Shown piece by piece: positions 43,519-53,231 of a DNA stretch of 64,000 nt (position 1 is its first letter; each line of letters begins with the position of its first letter). Under the pieces are notes generated by a model. The model saw only the letters and a list, made by a program, of their open reading frames with translations, was not told the origin of the DNA and did no database searches. Position numbers and translations under genes: made by a program. The stretch is from Parvibaculum sp046297875 (GTDB lineage Bacteria; Pseudomonadota; Alphaproteobacteria; Parvibaculales; Parvibaculaceae): assembly GCF_046297875.1 (NCBI RefSeq), contig NZ_JBKBHD010000001.1, forward strand, positions 2,294,001 to 2,358,000, given 5' to 3'.

Positions 43519-45093
43519 TCACATTGTAGAGAAGAGAAGTCGCGGTAGCCATGTCGCAATGGACGGGAATATGGCGACAACCGAAATGGCGAGTAGTTGC
43601 AGACCGACAAAGGGAATGGCGCCACGGTAAATCTGCATCGTGGTGACGCTTTCAGGCGCCACGCCGCGCAGATAGAATAGCGCGAAGCCGAAGGGCGGTG
43701 TCAGGAACGATGTCTGCAGATTCAGCGCCATCATCACGCCCAGCCAGACGGGATCTACCCCCATCATAAGGAGGATGGGCGCCACGATCGGCACGACCAC
43801 GAAAATGATCTCGATGAAGTCGAGAAAGAATCCAAGCAGGAACATGATGACCATGACGGTCACGACCGCGCCAGTCGTGCCGCCCGGCATGGATTTCAGG
43901 AATTCGTGAACCGTGTCGTCGCCGCCAAGGCCGCGGAAGACGAGGCTGAACAGGGCTGCGCCGATCAGGATTACGAAGACCATCGAGGTGATGCGAGCCG
44001 TTGCCTGCGTCACTTCGGCCACGATGCCTCTGAGCCACAACCGCCAGATGGCGGCGGCGAGTCCGATGGCGACGATGGCGCAGAGGATGTAGGCGAGCCA
44101 GATACCCATCTGGTCGCCGCTCGAAATTTCGCTGCGGGCGGTACGCAGATCCATGAATGAGGTCAGTATCAGCAGCGCGATGAGGGCAAGAGCGGCTGCG
44201 CGTACCGCATATTTTATGCCGCCGGCGCGCTCTCCGGCGAGCAATGTTGCGCCGATGGCGCCGAGCGCGGCCGCTTCCGTTGGCGTAGCAATGCCACCGA
44301 GGATTGAGCCCATCACGGCGACGATAAGCGCCACGGGCGGGATCAGCGCGCGCAGCGTGCGCCGGTAAAGCTCCGAGGTCGAAATGCTGTCATCGGCGGG
44401 CATCGCGGGGGACGATTTCGGGTCCAGCGCCGCGCGGACGATCTGATAGAGGATATAGAGGCCAACCAGGAGAAGGCCCGGCAGGAGTGCGCCGGCAAAG
44501 AGATCGCCGACGGAAAGCGTTTCCGGCGAAAAGATACCCTGCTCGAGCTGCGCGCGCTGATAGGAGTTGGCCAGCGTGTCGCCGAGCAGTACGAGCACGA
44601 TCGACGGGGGAATGATCTGTCCGAGCGTGCCTGCAGCGGCGATGGAACCTGTTGCAAGTGCGGGGTCGTAGCCGCGCCGCAGCATGGTGGGGAGCGCCAG
44701 CAGGCTCATGGTCACGACAGTTGCGCCGACAATGCCTGTCGACGCCGCGAGAAGTGCGCCAACGATGGAAACCGAATAGCCAAGACCGCCGCGCAGCCGC
44801 CCGAAGAGGCGCCCCATGTTTTCCAGCAGGTCTTCGGCAACCTTGGAGCGCTCAAGCATCGTGCCCATGAAGACGAAGAGAGGCACGGCGATCAGCACGT
44901 CATTCGTCATGTTGCCGTAGATGCGCTGCGGCAGGGCCGCCATGAAGCCGAAATCGAAGACGCCGAAGATGATTCCGAGCGTCCCGAATATGAGCGCGAC
45001 GCCGGCCAGCGTGAAGGCGACCGGGAAGCCTGTCATCAGCACCGCGCATACGGTGACGAACATCAGAATGTCGAGGCTGGCGCGAAGGTCCAT
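43519..45093 (-). CDS. TRAP transporter large permease (DctM)
   Basis: The twelve-helix subunit that carries the Na+-driven transport step. The 524 residues are longer than the usual 430; extra loops lie in the middle (LDPKSSPAMPADDSISTS and the segment around LRTARSEISSGDQMG). Typical marks are GFPVAFTLAGVALIFG, PQRIYGNMTNDVLIAVPLFVF and AAAGTLGQIIPPSIVLVLLGD. The longer form goes with TakP-like binding proteins. Gene order on the minus strand is P (45665), Q (45108), M, then the anchored protein. Confidence 0.93.
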   Translation of the reverse strand: MDLRASLDILMFVTVCAVLMTGFPVAFTLAGVALIFGTLGIIFGVFDFGFMAALPQRIYGNMTNDVLIAVPLFVFMGTMLERSKVAEDLLENMGRLFGRLRGGLGYSVSIVGALLAASTGIVGATVVTMSLLALPTMLRRGYDPALATGSIAAAGTLGQIIPPSIVLVLLGDTLANSYQRAQLEQGIFSPETLSVGDLFAGALLPGLLLVGLYILYQIVRAALDPKSSPAMPADDSISTSELYRRTLRALIPPVALIVAVMGSILGGIATPTEAAALGAIGATLLAGERAGGIKYAVRAAALALIALLILTSFMDLRTARSEISSGDQMGIWLAYILCAIVAIGLAAAIWRLWLRGIVAEVTQATARITSMVFVILIGAALFSLVFRGLGGDDTVHEFLKSMPGGTTGAVVTVMVIMFLLGFFLDFIEIIFVVVPIVAPILLMMGVDPVWLGVMMALNLQTSFLTPPFGFALFYLRGVAPESVTTMQIYRGAIPFVGLQLLAISVVAIFPSIATWLPRLLFSTM

Positions 45094-45107
45094 CTACGGT
45101 TCGGCCT

Positions 45108-45647
45108 TCAAAGAATAGGCGATGCTTCTTCCACGGGCTTTTCCGCCCCGGAGAGAATTCGCATCGCATGAATGATTGTGGACAGGCCCTGAAGCGCGAG
45201 CAGAACGACGAAGCCGAGAATGACGCTTTTCAGGAGATAAACTCCCTGAATACCGCTCGTCTCCCGGCTGCCTTCGCGCACTGCCCATGACGCTTCGACG
45301 TAGGGCAGGGAAACCGAGAAAATGAGATAGCAGACAGGCCAGAGCAGAAATATCGTGCCGAGAAGATCGACCCAGGCCTTCGCCTGCGGTTTCATCGTCC
45401 GGTAGAAGACATCGACGCGGACATGGCTGTTGTGAAGCAGGGTATAGCCGGCGACCAGCATGAAGAGCGTGCCGTGCATGTAGACGATCGATTCCTGCAT
45501 GAAGATCGATCCGATGCCGAAGACATAGCGTTGCAGCACGACGATGAACTGCACAAGCACCATGAACAGGGCGAGCCATGAAACGGTGCGTCCCACGCCT
45601 TCGTTCAGGGCGTCGATCCAGCCGGCAATGCGGTCGAGTGCGGTCAT
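45108..45647 (-). CDS. TRAP transporter small permease (DctQ)
   Basis: The four-helix subunit of the TRAP transporter. From the ATG at 45647 it has 179 residues: helix 1 VSWLALFMVLVQFIVVLQRYV, then QESIVYMHGTLFMLVAGYTL with HNSHVRVDVFY, the usual DctQ sequence, and helices VCYLIFSVSLPYV and SVILGFVVLLALQGL. The frame is open further upstream into the binding-protein gene with only arginine-rich sequence. It lies 17 bases after the P gene and 14 before the M gene. Confidence 0.9.
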   Translation of the reverse strand: MTALDRIAGWIDALNEGVGRTVSWLALFMVLVQFIVVLQRYVFGIGSIFMQESIVYMHGTLFMLVAGYTLLHNSHVRVDVFYRTMKPQAKAWVDLLGTIFLLWPVCYLIFSVSLPYVEASWAVREGSRETSGIQGVYLLKSVILGFVVLLALQGLSTIIHAMRILSGAEKPVEEASPIL

Positions 45648-45664
45648 GGGCTTTCCCCGCCGCG

Positions 45665-46741
45665 TCAGCCGCGGCGCGCCTCCACGAAGCCTTCGTCGCC
45701 GATGCGGGTCCATTCGCTCGTCGTGTCGAGGAAGTTGCGGAAGCTCGCGTAGACTTTGGCGGTGAAGGGATCTTCCTTCGCAGCGTCTTCCAGCACTTCC
45801 TGCGAGGTTTTCTTGAGCGCGGCGACGACGTCGTCCGGAAATCGGCGCACGAGGACGCCGTGCTTTTCGATGAGCGTTTTCAGCGCTGCGCCGTTATGGG
45901 CATTGTATTCGGCGAGCGTAAAGTCGTTCTCGGCGGCGCAGGCGGCGCGAACGACGGCTTGCTGCGAAGGCGTCAGCGAATTCCAGACATCGAGGTTGAA
46001 GCCCGCGGCGAGGCTCGAGCCCGGTTCATGGAAGCCCGGCCAATAGTAATATTTGGCGAGCCGATAGAAGCCGAAGGCCATGTCGTTCCAGGGGCCGACC
46101 CATTCGGCGGCGTCGATGGTGCGGTTCTGGAGCGCGGGGAAGATGTCAGGGCCTGCGAGCGTGACCGAAGCGGCACCGAGCCGGCGCATGACTTCGCCGC
46201 CGAGACCCGGCATGCGGATCGAGAGACCCTTCAGGTCGTCGAGCGATTTGATTTCGTTGCGATACCAGCCTGGAAGCTGCACGCCGGTATTGGCACACAT
46301 GAAGGCCTTGATCTTGAAGCGCGCCGAAAGCTCATCCCAAAGCTCCTGCCCGCCGCCGTGATAGATCCAGGCATTGATTTCGGCGGCAGTCATGCCGAAG
46401 GGGACGGCGGTGAAGAAGTTGAACGCCTTCGATTTGCCTTGCCAGTAATATTCTGCACCATGATAGATGTCGGCGGCGCCTGAGGCGACGGCGTCGAAAC
46501 ATTCGAGCGGAGGCACGAGTTCGTTTGCCGCGAAGACCTTGATGTCGATCTGGCCGTCGGTCATCTCGCGGATACGGGTGGCGAGACGCTCGGCGGACAT
46601 GCCGAGACCCGGATAGTTCTTCGGCCAGGTCGTGACCATCTTGAGCTGGCGCGGCCGGCCCTGTGCAATGGCAGGCGCGGGCAGGGTGGCGGCGGCAAGG
46701 CCCGTCAGGCCAGCGCCCGCCAGAAACGAACGGCGTTTCAT
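45665..46741 (-). CDS. TRAP transporter substrate-binding protein, TakP-like
   Basis: The periplasmic binding protein of the TRAP system, 358 residues. The N-terminus MKRRSFLAGAG with LPAPAIAQG is a Tat signal peptide. The mature part fits the TakP branch, which binds alpha-keto acids such as pyruvate or alpha-ketobutyrate with sodium in Rhodobacter: TTWPKNYPGLGMSAERLA, FFTAVPFGMTAAEINAWIY, GPWNDMAFGFYRLAKYYY. The substrate here is inferred only from that likeness. First gene of the P-Q-M operon; bpt starts 122 bases upstream... on the same strand without an obvious coupling. Confidence 0.9.
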   Translation of the reverse strand: MKRRSFLAGAGLTGLAAATLPAPAIAQGRPRQLKMVTTWPKNYPGLGMSAERLATRIREMTDGQIDIKVFAANELVPPLECFDAVASGAADIYHGAEYYWQGKSKAFNFFTAVPFGMTAAEINAWIYHGGGQELWDELSARFKIKAFMCANTGVQLPGWYRNEIKSLDDLKGLSIRMPGLGGEVMRRLGAASVTLAGPDIFPALQNRTIDAAEWVGPWNDMAFGFYRLAKYYYWPGFHEPGSSLAAGFNLDVWNSLTPSQQAVVRAACAAENDFTLAEYNAHNGAALKTLIEKHGVLVRRFPDDVVAALKKTSQEVLEDAAKEDPFTAKVYASFRNFLDTTSEWTRIGDEGFVEARRG

Positions 46742-46863
46742 CGATTACTCCCCGATATACGTCCCCGGAGCGGCCGGTGGGCCGCTTCTCCCCAATGAAG
46801 GGATACAATTCGCGGCCAGTATAGGCAGGCGGGCGCAGGGCGCAACGGAGACCGGAGCAAGCC

Positions 46864-47610
46864 TCAGAAAGAGTTCGCGGACAGCCGCCGCCAGCCTTCC
46901 GGGAACAGGGCTTCGAGCGGGCCGAAGCGGGTCTTGTAGGACATCTTGCGGGAACCATCGACCCAATAGCCCAGATAGACGTAGGGCAACCCAAGCGCGC
47001 GGGCGCGTTCGATGTGGTCGAGCACCATGAAGGTGCCGAGACTGCGTGCAGCTTCCTGAGGATTGTAGAAGCTGTAGACCATCGAAAGCCCGTCATCGAG
47101 CGTGTCGGTGAGGGCGGCTGCGACGAGCGGGGCGGCAACGCCCGATTCGACCGGGGCGCGATATTCGACGAGGCGGGTGGCAACGGTCGTATCCTCGACC
47201 ATTGCCACATAGTCGAGCCGGGACATGTCGGCCATGCCGCCTTCGGCATGCCGCGTATCAAGGTATCGCCGCAGGAGCCCGTATTGTTCATCGGATGCGA
47301 CAGCAGGCGTGAGCCCCGTCCGCAAATCGGCATTGCGCGCGAAAATTCTTCGAAATGTGCGGCTTGGCTCGAATTCATCGGCGATGACGCGGACGGAAAT
47401 GCAGGCCTGACAATTCTCGCAGGCGGGGCGGTAGGCGATGTTCTGGCTGCGCCGGAAGCCTGCTTGCGAGAGCATGTTGTTGAGCGAGACCGGCTCTTCG
47501 CCGAGGAGATGCGTAAAGACCTTCTTCTCGTAGCGGCCGGGCAAATAGGGGCAAGGCTGCGGCGAGGTTATGTAAAACTGGGGAAACCTGGTGCGTGACT
47601 GGTCTGTCAC
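46864..47610 (-). CDS. bpt: aspartate/glutamate leucyltransferase (Bpt/Ate family)
   Basis: Bpt adds Leu from Leu-tRNA to proteins with N-terminal Asp or Glu, marking them for ClpAP by the bacterial N-end rule. The 248-residue protein has FYITSPQPCPYLPGR at the N-terminus, the Cys cluster ACENCQACISVRV and LPYVYLGYWVDGSRKMSYK near the C-terminus, all family marks. The Cys motif may bind an Fe-S cluster as in eukaryotic ATE1. It stands between the TRAP operon and the anion transporter. Confidence 0.92.
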   Translation of the reverse strand: MTDQSRTRFPQFYITSPQPCPYLPGRYEKKVFTHLLGEEPVSLNNMLSQAGFRRSQNIAYRPACENCQACISVRVIADEFEPSRTFRRIFARNADLRTGLTPAVASDEQYGLLRRYLDTRHAEGGMADMSRLDYVAMVEDTTVATRLVEYRAPVESGVAAPLVAAALTDTLDDGLSMVYSFYNPQEAARSLGTFMVLDHIERARALGLPYVYLGYWVDGSRKMSYKTRFGPLEALFPEGWRRLSANSF

Positions 47611-47666
47611 TTGCTATCTCACCCTCGCTTTTGCCCTGTCTTCGCCGATTCCGGTGTCTGCCCCGG

Positions 47667-49529
47667 TCAGAGACCGTAATACCAGGGCGCAAAGAAAGAA
47701 TAGGCCAGCCAGAGCAGAATGACGAGGGGGGTGCCGGTGCGAACGAAATCCCTGAACTCATAGTGGCCGGGCCCCATCACCAGCAGGTTCGTCTGGTAGC
47801 CCATCGGCGTCGCAAATGAGCAGTTTGCAGCAAAGATCACCGCATAGATGAAGACGAAGGGATCAACGCCGAGCTGGGACGCGGTGCTGATTGCGATGGG
47901 TGTAAAGAGAACTGCGGTTGCGTTGTTCGTAAGGACGTTGGTCGTGATGGCGGCGGCGAGAAAGAATGCTGAAAGGATCACGGGTACACTGTAATCCGAG
48001 AAGACATAGACCGTCGCCTCGGCGATGGCGCGTGCGCCACCCGTCGCGTCCAGTGCCGCGGCGACGCCGAGCATCGCGCCGACCATGAGAAAAATTCGGC
48101 GGTCGATGGCGCGGGCAGCCTGCCGGACGTTGAGAACGCCGGTCGCAATGATGGCGCCGGCCGCCGTCACAGCGGCAATATCGATCGGCAGAATATCAAG
48201 CAGCACGGTTGTCACCATCACGCCGAAAATTGCAAGCGCACGGTGGCCGAGCTTCGGATCGGGAAGCTCGGTTGCCGACCATTCAAGAAGCAGGACATCC
48301 CGATTGTGACGCAGATCCTGAATCCGCGTACCCTTGCCGAGCACGAGAAGGACGTCGCCAGCCTCGAGGCGGATGTCGTTCAGGAGGGTGCGGATCATGC
48401 GGCTGCGCCGCTGAATGCCGAGCACGATGCAGCCGGTCTGGTGGCGGAAGGCGATCTGCTCGATGGTCTGGCCGATCATGCGGGAGCCGGGCGCCACGAC
48501 GGTTTCGGCGAGGATCAGCTCACCGCCGGGTTTTGCCGGTTCGCCGTTGGTTTCGATTCCTTCGGCAAAACGCTCCTCAAGCATGCCTTCGAAAATGCGG
48601 GCGCCGGATTTCAGCGCTTCCGTGAGTGTGTGCCGGGTGGCGGCGACGATGATGACGTCGCCGGTCATCAGCGTCACGTCCTCAAAGGGGGGCAGGATCG
48701 GGTGTTCGCCGCGCTGGATCATGCGCACGGTCATGTCGCGCAATTGCGGAAAGAGGCCCGCTTTCGAGCTTTCGCCAAGCAGGGGATGGTCCGAGGTGAT
48801 TTCGAGCTGCGCGATATACTGCTTTCCGTCGCCGTTGCTGGAGCCGGAAATATCCATCGCTGAACCGCCGCGATCGGGCACCAGGCGCGGGACGACGAGT
48901 GTCGAATAGAGAAATCCGATAGAGGCAAGGAAAACACCCGGCACGACGAAGTCGAAAATCCCGATTGGTGGAAGGTTCGACGTCATGACGACGCCTGCCA
49001 CAAGCAGGTTTGTCGAAGAGCCTATGAGCGTCGTCATGCCGCCAAGGATCGAGACATAGCTCAGTGTCATCATCACCTTCGGCGCACGGGAGCCGAAGCG
49101 CAGCGCCAGCGTTGCCAGCACAGGGATGAACATCACCGCGACCGGTGTGTTGTTCAGAAAGGCGCTGATGACGGCCACCAGCAGGAAGGTGAAGAAGATC
49201 GTCGTGCCGGGGCGGGTCGAGCCGAGATCGGCGACATAGCGGGCGGCACCGTCAAGGGCGCCGGTCTGGAACATGCCGTGGCCGACCACAAGCAGTGCCA
49301 GCACCGCGATCAGCGCCGGATTGGCAAAACCTGCGAGCAGCGTCGTCGAGTTGAGAAGGTTTCTGCCATCGGCGCCTGCGAGCGGGAAGACATAAAAGAA
49401 GATCAGCAGCGCCGTGAGGATTCCAAGTGCGGAAAGCTCCAGCGAGATGCGCTCGATGCTGAAAAGGATAACCGCGGCAATGATGATGCCGTAGGTGACC
49501 CACATCTGCCAGGCGTAAACAATCTCCAT
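47667..49529 (-). CDS. DASS/SLC13-type anion transporter with TrkA-C domains
   Basis: A 620-residue carrier of the divalent anion:Na+ symporter superfamily (sulfate, dicarboxylate or citrate). The membrane halves have NNTPVAVMFIPVLATLALR (SNT-like motif) in the first and NVLTNNATAVLFTPIA in the second. Between them, at about residues 200-390, lie two TrkA-C/RCK_C domains (EITSDHPLLGESSKAG and ETVVAPGSRMIGQTIEQ) that may bind a nucleotide or metabolite and regulate flux. Substrate cannot be told. It is a single gene. Confidence 0.92.
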   Translation of the reverse strand: MEIVYAWQMWVTYGIIIAAVILFSIERISLELSALGILTALLIFFYVFPLAGADGRNLLNSTTLLAGFANPALIAVLALLVVGHGMFQTGALDGAARYVADLGSTRPGTTIFFTFLLVAVISAFLNNTPVAVMFIPVLATLALRFGSRAPKVMMTLSYVSILGGMTTLIGSSTNLLVAGVVMTSNLPPIGIFDFVVPGVFLASIGFLYSTLVVPRLVPDRGGSAMDISGSSNGDGKQYIAQLEITSDHPLLGESSKAGLFPQLRDMTVRMIQRGEHPILPPFEDVTLMTGDVIIVAATRHTLTEALKSGARIFEGMLEERFAEGIETNGEPAKPGGELILAETVVAPGSRMIGQTIEQIAFRHQTGCIVLGIQRRSRMIRTLLNDIRLEAGDVLLVLGKGTRIQDLRHNRDVLLLEWSATELPDPKLGHRALAIFGVMVTTVLLDILPIDIAAVTAAGAIIATGVLNVRQAARAIDRRIFLMVGAMLGVAAALDATGGARAIAEATVYVFSDYSVPVILSAFFLAAAITTNVLTNNATAVLFTPIAISTASQLGVDPFVFIYAVIFAANCSFATPMGYQTNLLVMGPGHYEFRDFVRTGTPLVILLWLAYSFFAPWYYGL

Positions 49530-49611
49530 GCGCGCATCATTCCCGGAGACGCATCATGCGGTCTGCATTTTCGCGTCGAGTGTCGTTTCAGGTTACTGAA
49601 GGAGTTTCGCG

Positions 49612-50091
49612 TCAGATGCCACTGCGAATGAAAACCGTACCGCAAAGATAATCATGAAGGCAGCGGCGCCGCTTGTTGAAAAACGGCACCAGCAGCACGA
49701 GTACCGTGCCGACGGTGACTGTGACATAAAATAAAAGTGTTTGCAGGAAAGCCTGCAGATAGCCCGGCCTGTTGCCGTTCCATGCACGCAATTCAATTCC
49801 CTGCCAGCGCATGCCGGGCGTTGCGGAATACCGGCCGCCCAGCGTGAACGTGAAGTAGGCAATGACGAGCAAGGGAGTCAGGGCGGCGCCGGGCCATAAA
49901 AGACCGAATGAGAGGATGCCCAGAATGCCGAAAACGAGGGAAGCGGCGATCAGGAGCACGAGAATGACGGCGAGGTCGGCAATGAACGCGAGGCAGCGGG
50001 CAATGATGATGCCGTCGAATGTACTGTCCGGCCAGACAGCGTCCTCGGAATCGGGAGGCCAGATTTCGGCTAGCCTGTTGCTTTCTCTCAT
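49612..50091 (-). CDS. RDD family membrane protein
   Basis: A 159-residue RDD protein of three membrane helices. The start is the ATG at 50091 with GGGGAGG 9 bases upstream; the frame also opens 60 bases further up without a ribosome site. The family pattern is R in helix 1 (IIARCLAFIADLAVILVLL), TFTLGGRYSATPGMRWQGIELR and the basic end KRRRCLHDYLCGTVFI. Function is not known; some members are Na+ or Li+ tolerance transporters. Confidence 0.85.
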   Translation of the reverse strand: MRESNRLAEIWPPDSEDAVWPDSTFDGIIIARCLAFIADLAVILVLLIAASLVFGILGILSFGLLWPGAALTPLLVIAYFTFTLGGRYSATPGMRWQGIELRAWNGNRPGYLQAFLQTLLFYVTVTVGTVLVLLVPFFNKRRRCLHDYLCGTVFIRSGI

Positions 50092-50168
50092 GTTTTTCCG
50101 CCTCCCCGAATCCAGTCTGTCTGACATAAGGTCAGATCGGCGGGAAGGCAAGGCCGATCAGCCCTCGA

Positions 50169-51065
50169 TCACGGGCTGAAGCCGGGGGGCGTCACGGGCG
50201 CTTCCCGCAGGAGAACGATCGAAAGGCGGCGGTTCGCGGCCATATAGGGGTCTTCCGGGAAAAGCGGTTCGGAGTCGGCCTTGCCGACGACCTGGTAGAT
50301 GCGGTCATTGCTCAGGCCGGCATTTTCCAGAATGCGGCGGGCGGCATTGGCCCGGTCCGACGTCAGTTCCCAGTTCGAGTAGCCATCGCGGCCGGCGACA
50401 GGGTTTGCGTCGGTATGGCCGGAAACGCTGACCCGGTTCGGCAGCTTGATCAGGATTTTCGAGACTTCGTCAATCAGCTTGCGGGTGCGCTCGTAAGGTT
50501 CCGCAAGGCCGGTCGGGAACATCGAGCGACCGTCCTGATCGACGATCTGTATGCGCAAGCCTTCGGGGGTTTCGTCGATGATGACGTTGCGGGAAAGTTC
50601 GGCAAGGTCGGGGTTTTCGCGCATCGACTGGCGAATGCTTTCGGCGGCGCTGCGGAAATTCTGTTCGTCGCGGGCGGACTTCTCTTTCATGAGCTTGTCC
50701 ATCTGTGCGGCCTTGGCCGCCTCTTCGCGTTCGACTTCCGGGCTTCGCGGCTGTGCGGGCGTCGAGATCGTCATTACGACCTGCGGCTTGGTGCCCGGCA
50801 TGCGCGAGCCTTCCTGATCGAAGGCCGTACCGCCCATGATGCCGCCGGCGCCGCTGGTGGAGCGGCTGACATTGGAAGGCGCGAAATAGTCGGCAAGACC
50901 CTGCTTCTGCTCCGGCGTGGTCATGCTGATGAGCCACATGAGCAGGAAGAAAGCCATCATCGCGGTCACGAAGTCGGCATAAGCGATTTTCCATGCGCCG
51001 CCATGATGGGCGTGAACGACCTTCTTGACTTTCTTGAGGATGATCGGCTGTTCGTTGGTGGCCAT
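50169..51065 (-). CDS. motB: flagellar motor stator protein MotB
   Basis: MotB anchors the stator to peptidoglycan and carries the ion-conducting Asp. The 298-residue protein has a positively charged N-terminus (ILKKVKKVVHAHHGG), one membrane helix with the key Asp in WKIAYADFVTAMMAFFLLMW and an OmpA-like domain with VSVSGHTDANPV and NWELTSDRANAARRIL. The linker contains Gly-rich GAGGIMGGTAF. It starts 18 bases after motA. No other flagellar gene is in the window. Confidence 0.95.
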   Translation of the reverse strand: MATNEQPIILKKVKKVVHAHHGGAWKIAYADFVTAMMAFFLLMWLISMTTPEQKQGLADYFAPSNVSRSTSGAGGIMGGTAFDQEGSRMPGTKPQVVMTISTPAQPRSPEVEREEAAKAAQMDKLMKEKSARDEQNFRSAAESIRQSMRENPDLAELSRNVIIDETPEGLRIQIVDQDGRSMFPTGLAEPYERTRKLIDEVSKILIKLPNRVSVSGHTDANPVAGRDGYSNWELTSDRANAARRILENAGLSNDRIYQVVGKADSEPLFPEDPYMAANRRLSIVLLREAPVTPPGFSP

Positions 51066-51083
51066 CTGATACCGTTCCGCGGC

Positions 51084-51947
51084 TTAGCCGGCGGCCTGCA
51101 GAGCGGCCGTGGACTGTTCCACTTCGATGAAGGTGGGGCGGACTTCGGACATCAGTGCCTTGCGGGCAAACTCGATCGAAACCGCCGGTGCATAGCCCGC
51201 CATATGGGCGAGGAGGCCGGCCTTCATCGAGAGAAAATATTTCGACTCGGCTTCATAGGTGTTGCGGAGCGACTGCGCCATCGGCCCGAAGAAGCCATAG
51301 GCGACGAAAACGCCGAGGAAGGTGCCGACCAGCGCGCCGCCGATCAGACCGCCCAGAATTTCCGGCGGCTGGTCGATCGAGCCCATGGTCTTGATGACGC
51401 CCAGCACGGCGGCAACGATGCCGAGCGCCGGCGTACCGTCAGCCAGCGCCTGCACGGCGCTCACGATACGCTCGCGTTCCTGGTGGTGGGTTTCGAGTTC
51501 CTCGTCCATCAGGGCTTCGAGTTCATGGGCGTTTTCGGTGCCCAGCGTGATCATGCGAAGATAGTCGCACATGAATTCGACGGCGTGATGATCCGCCGTG
51601 AACTTCGGGAACTGCGCAAAGATCGCGCTTTCCGCCGGGTTTTCGACATGCGCTTCAAGCGCGAGGTTGCCCTTGCTCTTGGCGAGCTTGAACAGCGTGT
51701 ATTGCAGACCGAGAAGTTCGAGGAAAGCGTCCTTGTCGTAGCGGGGGCCTCTGAACAGCGTGCCAAATATGCCGCCGACGGCCTTCAGGACGGTGGGCGG
51801 ATTAGCGATGCAGAAGGCGCCGAGCGCGGCGCCAAGAATGATGACAACTTCGAAGGGCTGCCAGAGCACTTCGAGATGGCCGCCCATGGCGGCGTAACCG
51901 CCGAAGACGCTGACCAAAACCACAATGATGCCGACGATCAGCCGCAT
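51084..51947 (-). CDS. motA: flagellar motor stator protein MotA
   Basis: MotA surrounds MotB and contacts the rotor protein FliG. From the ATG at 51947 it has 287 residues, the usual length. Four membrane helices are visible (IVGIIVVLVSVFGGYAAMGG, VVIILGAALGAFCIA, GIVAAVLGVIKTMG, ALVGTFLGVFVAYGFFGP) and the cytoplasmic loop with charged residues lies between the second and third. The frame extends 51 bases upstream without family likeness. motA and motB form a two-gene operon on the minus strand; 273 bases separate it from the flavin reductase. Confidence 0.95.
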   Translation of the reverse strand: MRLIVGIIVVLVSVFGGYAAMGGHLEVLWQPFEVVIILGAALGAFCIANPPTVLKAVGGIFGTLFRGPRYDKDAFLELLGLQYTLFKLAKSKGNLALEAHVENPAESAIFAQFPKFTADHHAVEFMCDYLRMITLGTENAHELEALMDEELETHHQERERIVSAVQALADGTPALGIVAAVLGVIKTMGSIDQPPEILGGLIGGALVGTFLGVFVAYGFFGPMAQSLRNTYEAESKYFLSMKAGLLAHMAGYAPAVSIEFARKALMSEVRPTFIEVEQSTAALQAAG

Positions 51948-52220
51948 AGCTCGAAGCACTTTCTTGCACGTTAACCAGCGGCCGCCCACAAGATGCAAGC
52001 CCGCCCCGCCTGAAGCGCCATTCTTGGGGCACGCCCCTTAACAGCGGGTTTAACCAAATTGGCGGAAGGCAGAAAGTTGGGGCGTTTTGCAAGAATTTCC
52101 GCCGGTTTGCGCCGGTGAGTGTTGCGCGGGATGCCGGGCGTGTCCTAAACCGAAGCAAGATATTAACGAGAGATTGACCGCCCGGCCCCCTGTGCGGGCT
52201 GTCAGCGGAGCGAGGAGACG

Positions 52221-52739
52221 ATGGGTAGCGTTCAGAATCCTGCCAGTGAGCCCGGCGCGGACGTGGCACGCAAGTTCCGCAATGCCCTTGGCTGGTTCAC
52301 GACAGGCGTTGCCGTCGTGACGACCTGCGCTGGAGGCGGGAAGCCTATCGGCATCACCATCAACTCCTTTTCTTCCGTGTCGCTCGACCCGCCACTTGTG
52401 CTCTGGTGTCTCGACAAGAAATCCGACACGCTTTCGGTGTTCGAGCGTGCGACGCATTTCACCGTGAATGTGCTGCGCGAAGAGCACCGCGACCTTTCCT
52501 CGCGTCTGGCGCGCAAGGGCGATCACAGCCTCGACGAGGTGGATGTCGTTGAAGCTGAAAGCGGCTGCCCGTCTTTGAAGGAAGCGCTGGCGCATTTCGA
52601 ATGCGAGATCGAGGCGCGTCATGATGCGGGCGATCATATCATCATGATCGGGCGTGTGCTGAAGTTCGACCATGCCGATGATGGACGGCCGTTGCTCTAT
52701 CATCGCGGCGGCTATCAGATGCTGCCGCCGGTCGGGTAA
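52221..52739 (+). CDS. flavin reductase domain protein
   Basis: A 172-residue flavin reductase-like (FMN-binding split barrel) protein, such as HpaC, the reductase of two-component monooxygenases. Typical are FRNALGWFTTGVAVVTT, GITINSFSSVSLDPPLVLWCL, FTVNVLREEHRDLSSRLAR and GRVLKFDHADDGRPLLYHRGGY. GAGGAG precedes the ATG. No monooxygenase is adjacent, so its partner is elsewhere. The stop abuts the stop of the convergent MarR gene. Confidence 0.9.
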   Translation: MGSVQNPASEPGADVARKFRNALGWFTTGVAVVTTCAGGGKPIGITINSFSSVSLDPPLVLWCLDKKSDTLSVFERATHFTVNVLREEHRDLSSRLARKGDHSLDEVDVVEAESGCPSLKEALAHFECEIEARHDAGDHIIMIGRVLKFDHADDGRPLLYHRGGYQMLPPVG

Positions 52740-53231
52740 TTACTTTCCGGCAGTTTCCCGGGCATCGAGCGCTTTCAGGTTTTCATACATTTTCTCCATG
52801 CATTTGAGCATGGTGATGTAGTCCTTGTCGGCAATGCCGTCGATGGCGGCGCCGTGGATCGCGGCGTAATGATCACGGCCGATATGCTTGTTGGCATGAA
52901 GCAGCGGCGACACCCAGATGCATTTGGCGCGGCCATCCGTCGGGTGGTTTCGGCGCTCGACGAGCCCGAGCGCCTCGAGTTCGCCGACATAGATGCCGAC
53001 CGACACCTTGTGAATTGCGAGCGCGTTTGCGAGTTCCGTTTGCGTCTGCCCGTCGCGCTCCAGCAATTCGATGACGATGCGCGTCTGGTTTCGTGTGAGT
53101 CCGGTACGCCGGTCATAGATCGTCGCGAGCATGACGCCCAGTTCGGTGATCGTTCTGACAAATTTTTCTGGCGATAGGGGATCGTCCAGCTCGGCTTCCG
53201 GTTTGGTGGCGTTCGCCTTGTTGTTTTTCAT
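52740..53231 (-). CDS. MarR family transcriptional regulator
   Basis: A 163-residue winged-helix regulator. The helix-turn-helix is RDGQTQTELANALAIHKVSVGIYV and the wing GLVERRNHPTDGRAKCIWVS; R-x-x-x-D-G-R is typical of MarR. It opens with a charged segment (MKNNKANATKPEAELDD). The stop meets the stop of the flavin reductase at the next base, a convergent pair; regulation of that gene is possible but not shown. Targets unknown. Confidence 0.9.
   Translation of the reverse strand: MKNNKANATKPEAELDDPLSPEKFVRTITELGVMLATIYDRRTGLTRNQTRIVIELLERDGQTQTELANALAIHKVSVGIYVGELEALGLVERRNHPTDGRAKCIWVSPLLHANKHIGRDHYAAIHGAAIDGIADKDYITMLKCMEKMYENLKALDARETAGK

Noticed and set aside
50415..51974. A 519-residue plus-strand frame opposite motA-motB.
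   Set aside because: Shadow. The stator genes on the minus strand are unambiguous.
52040..52070. TTAA pair upstream of motA as a CtrA binding site.
   Set aside because: The two TTAA boxes (TTAACAGCGGGTTTAA on the plus strand) are 8 bases apart; the CtrA consensus needs 7.
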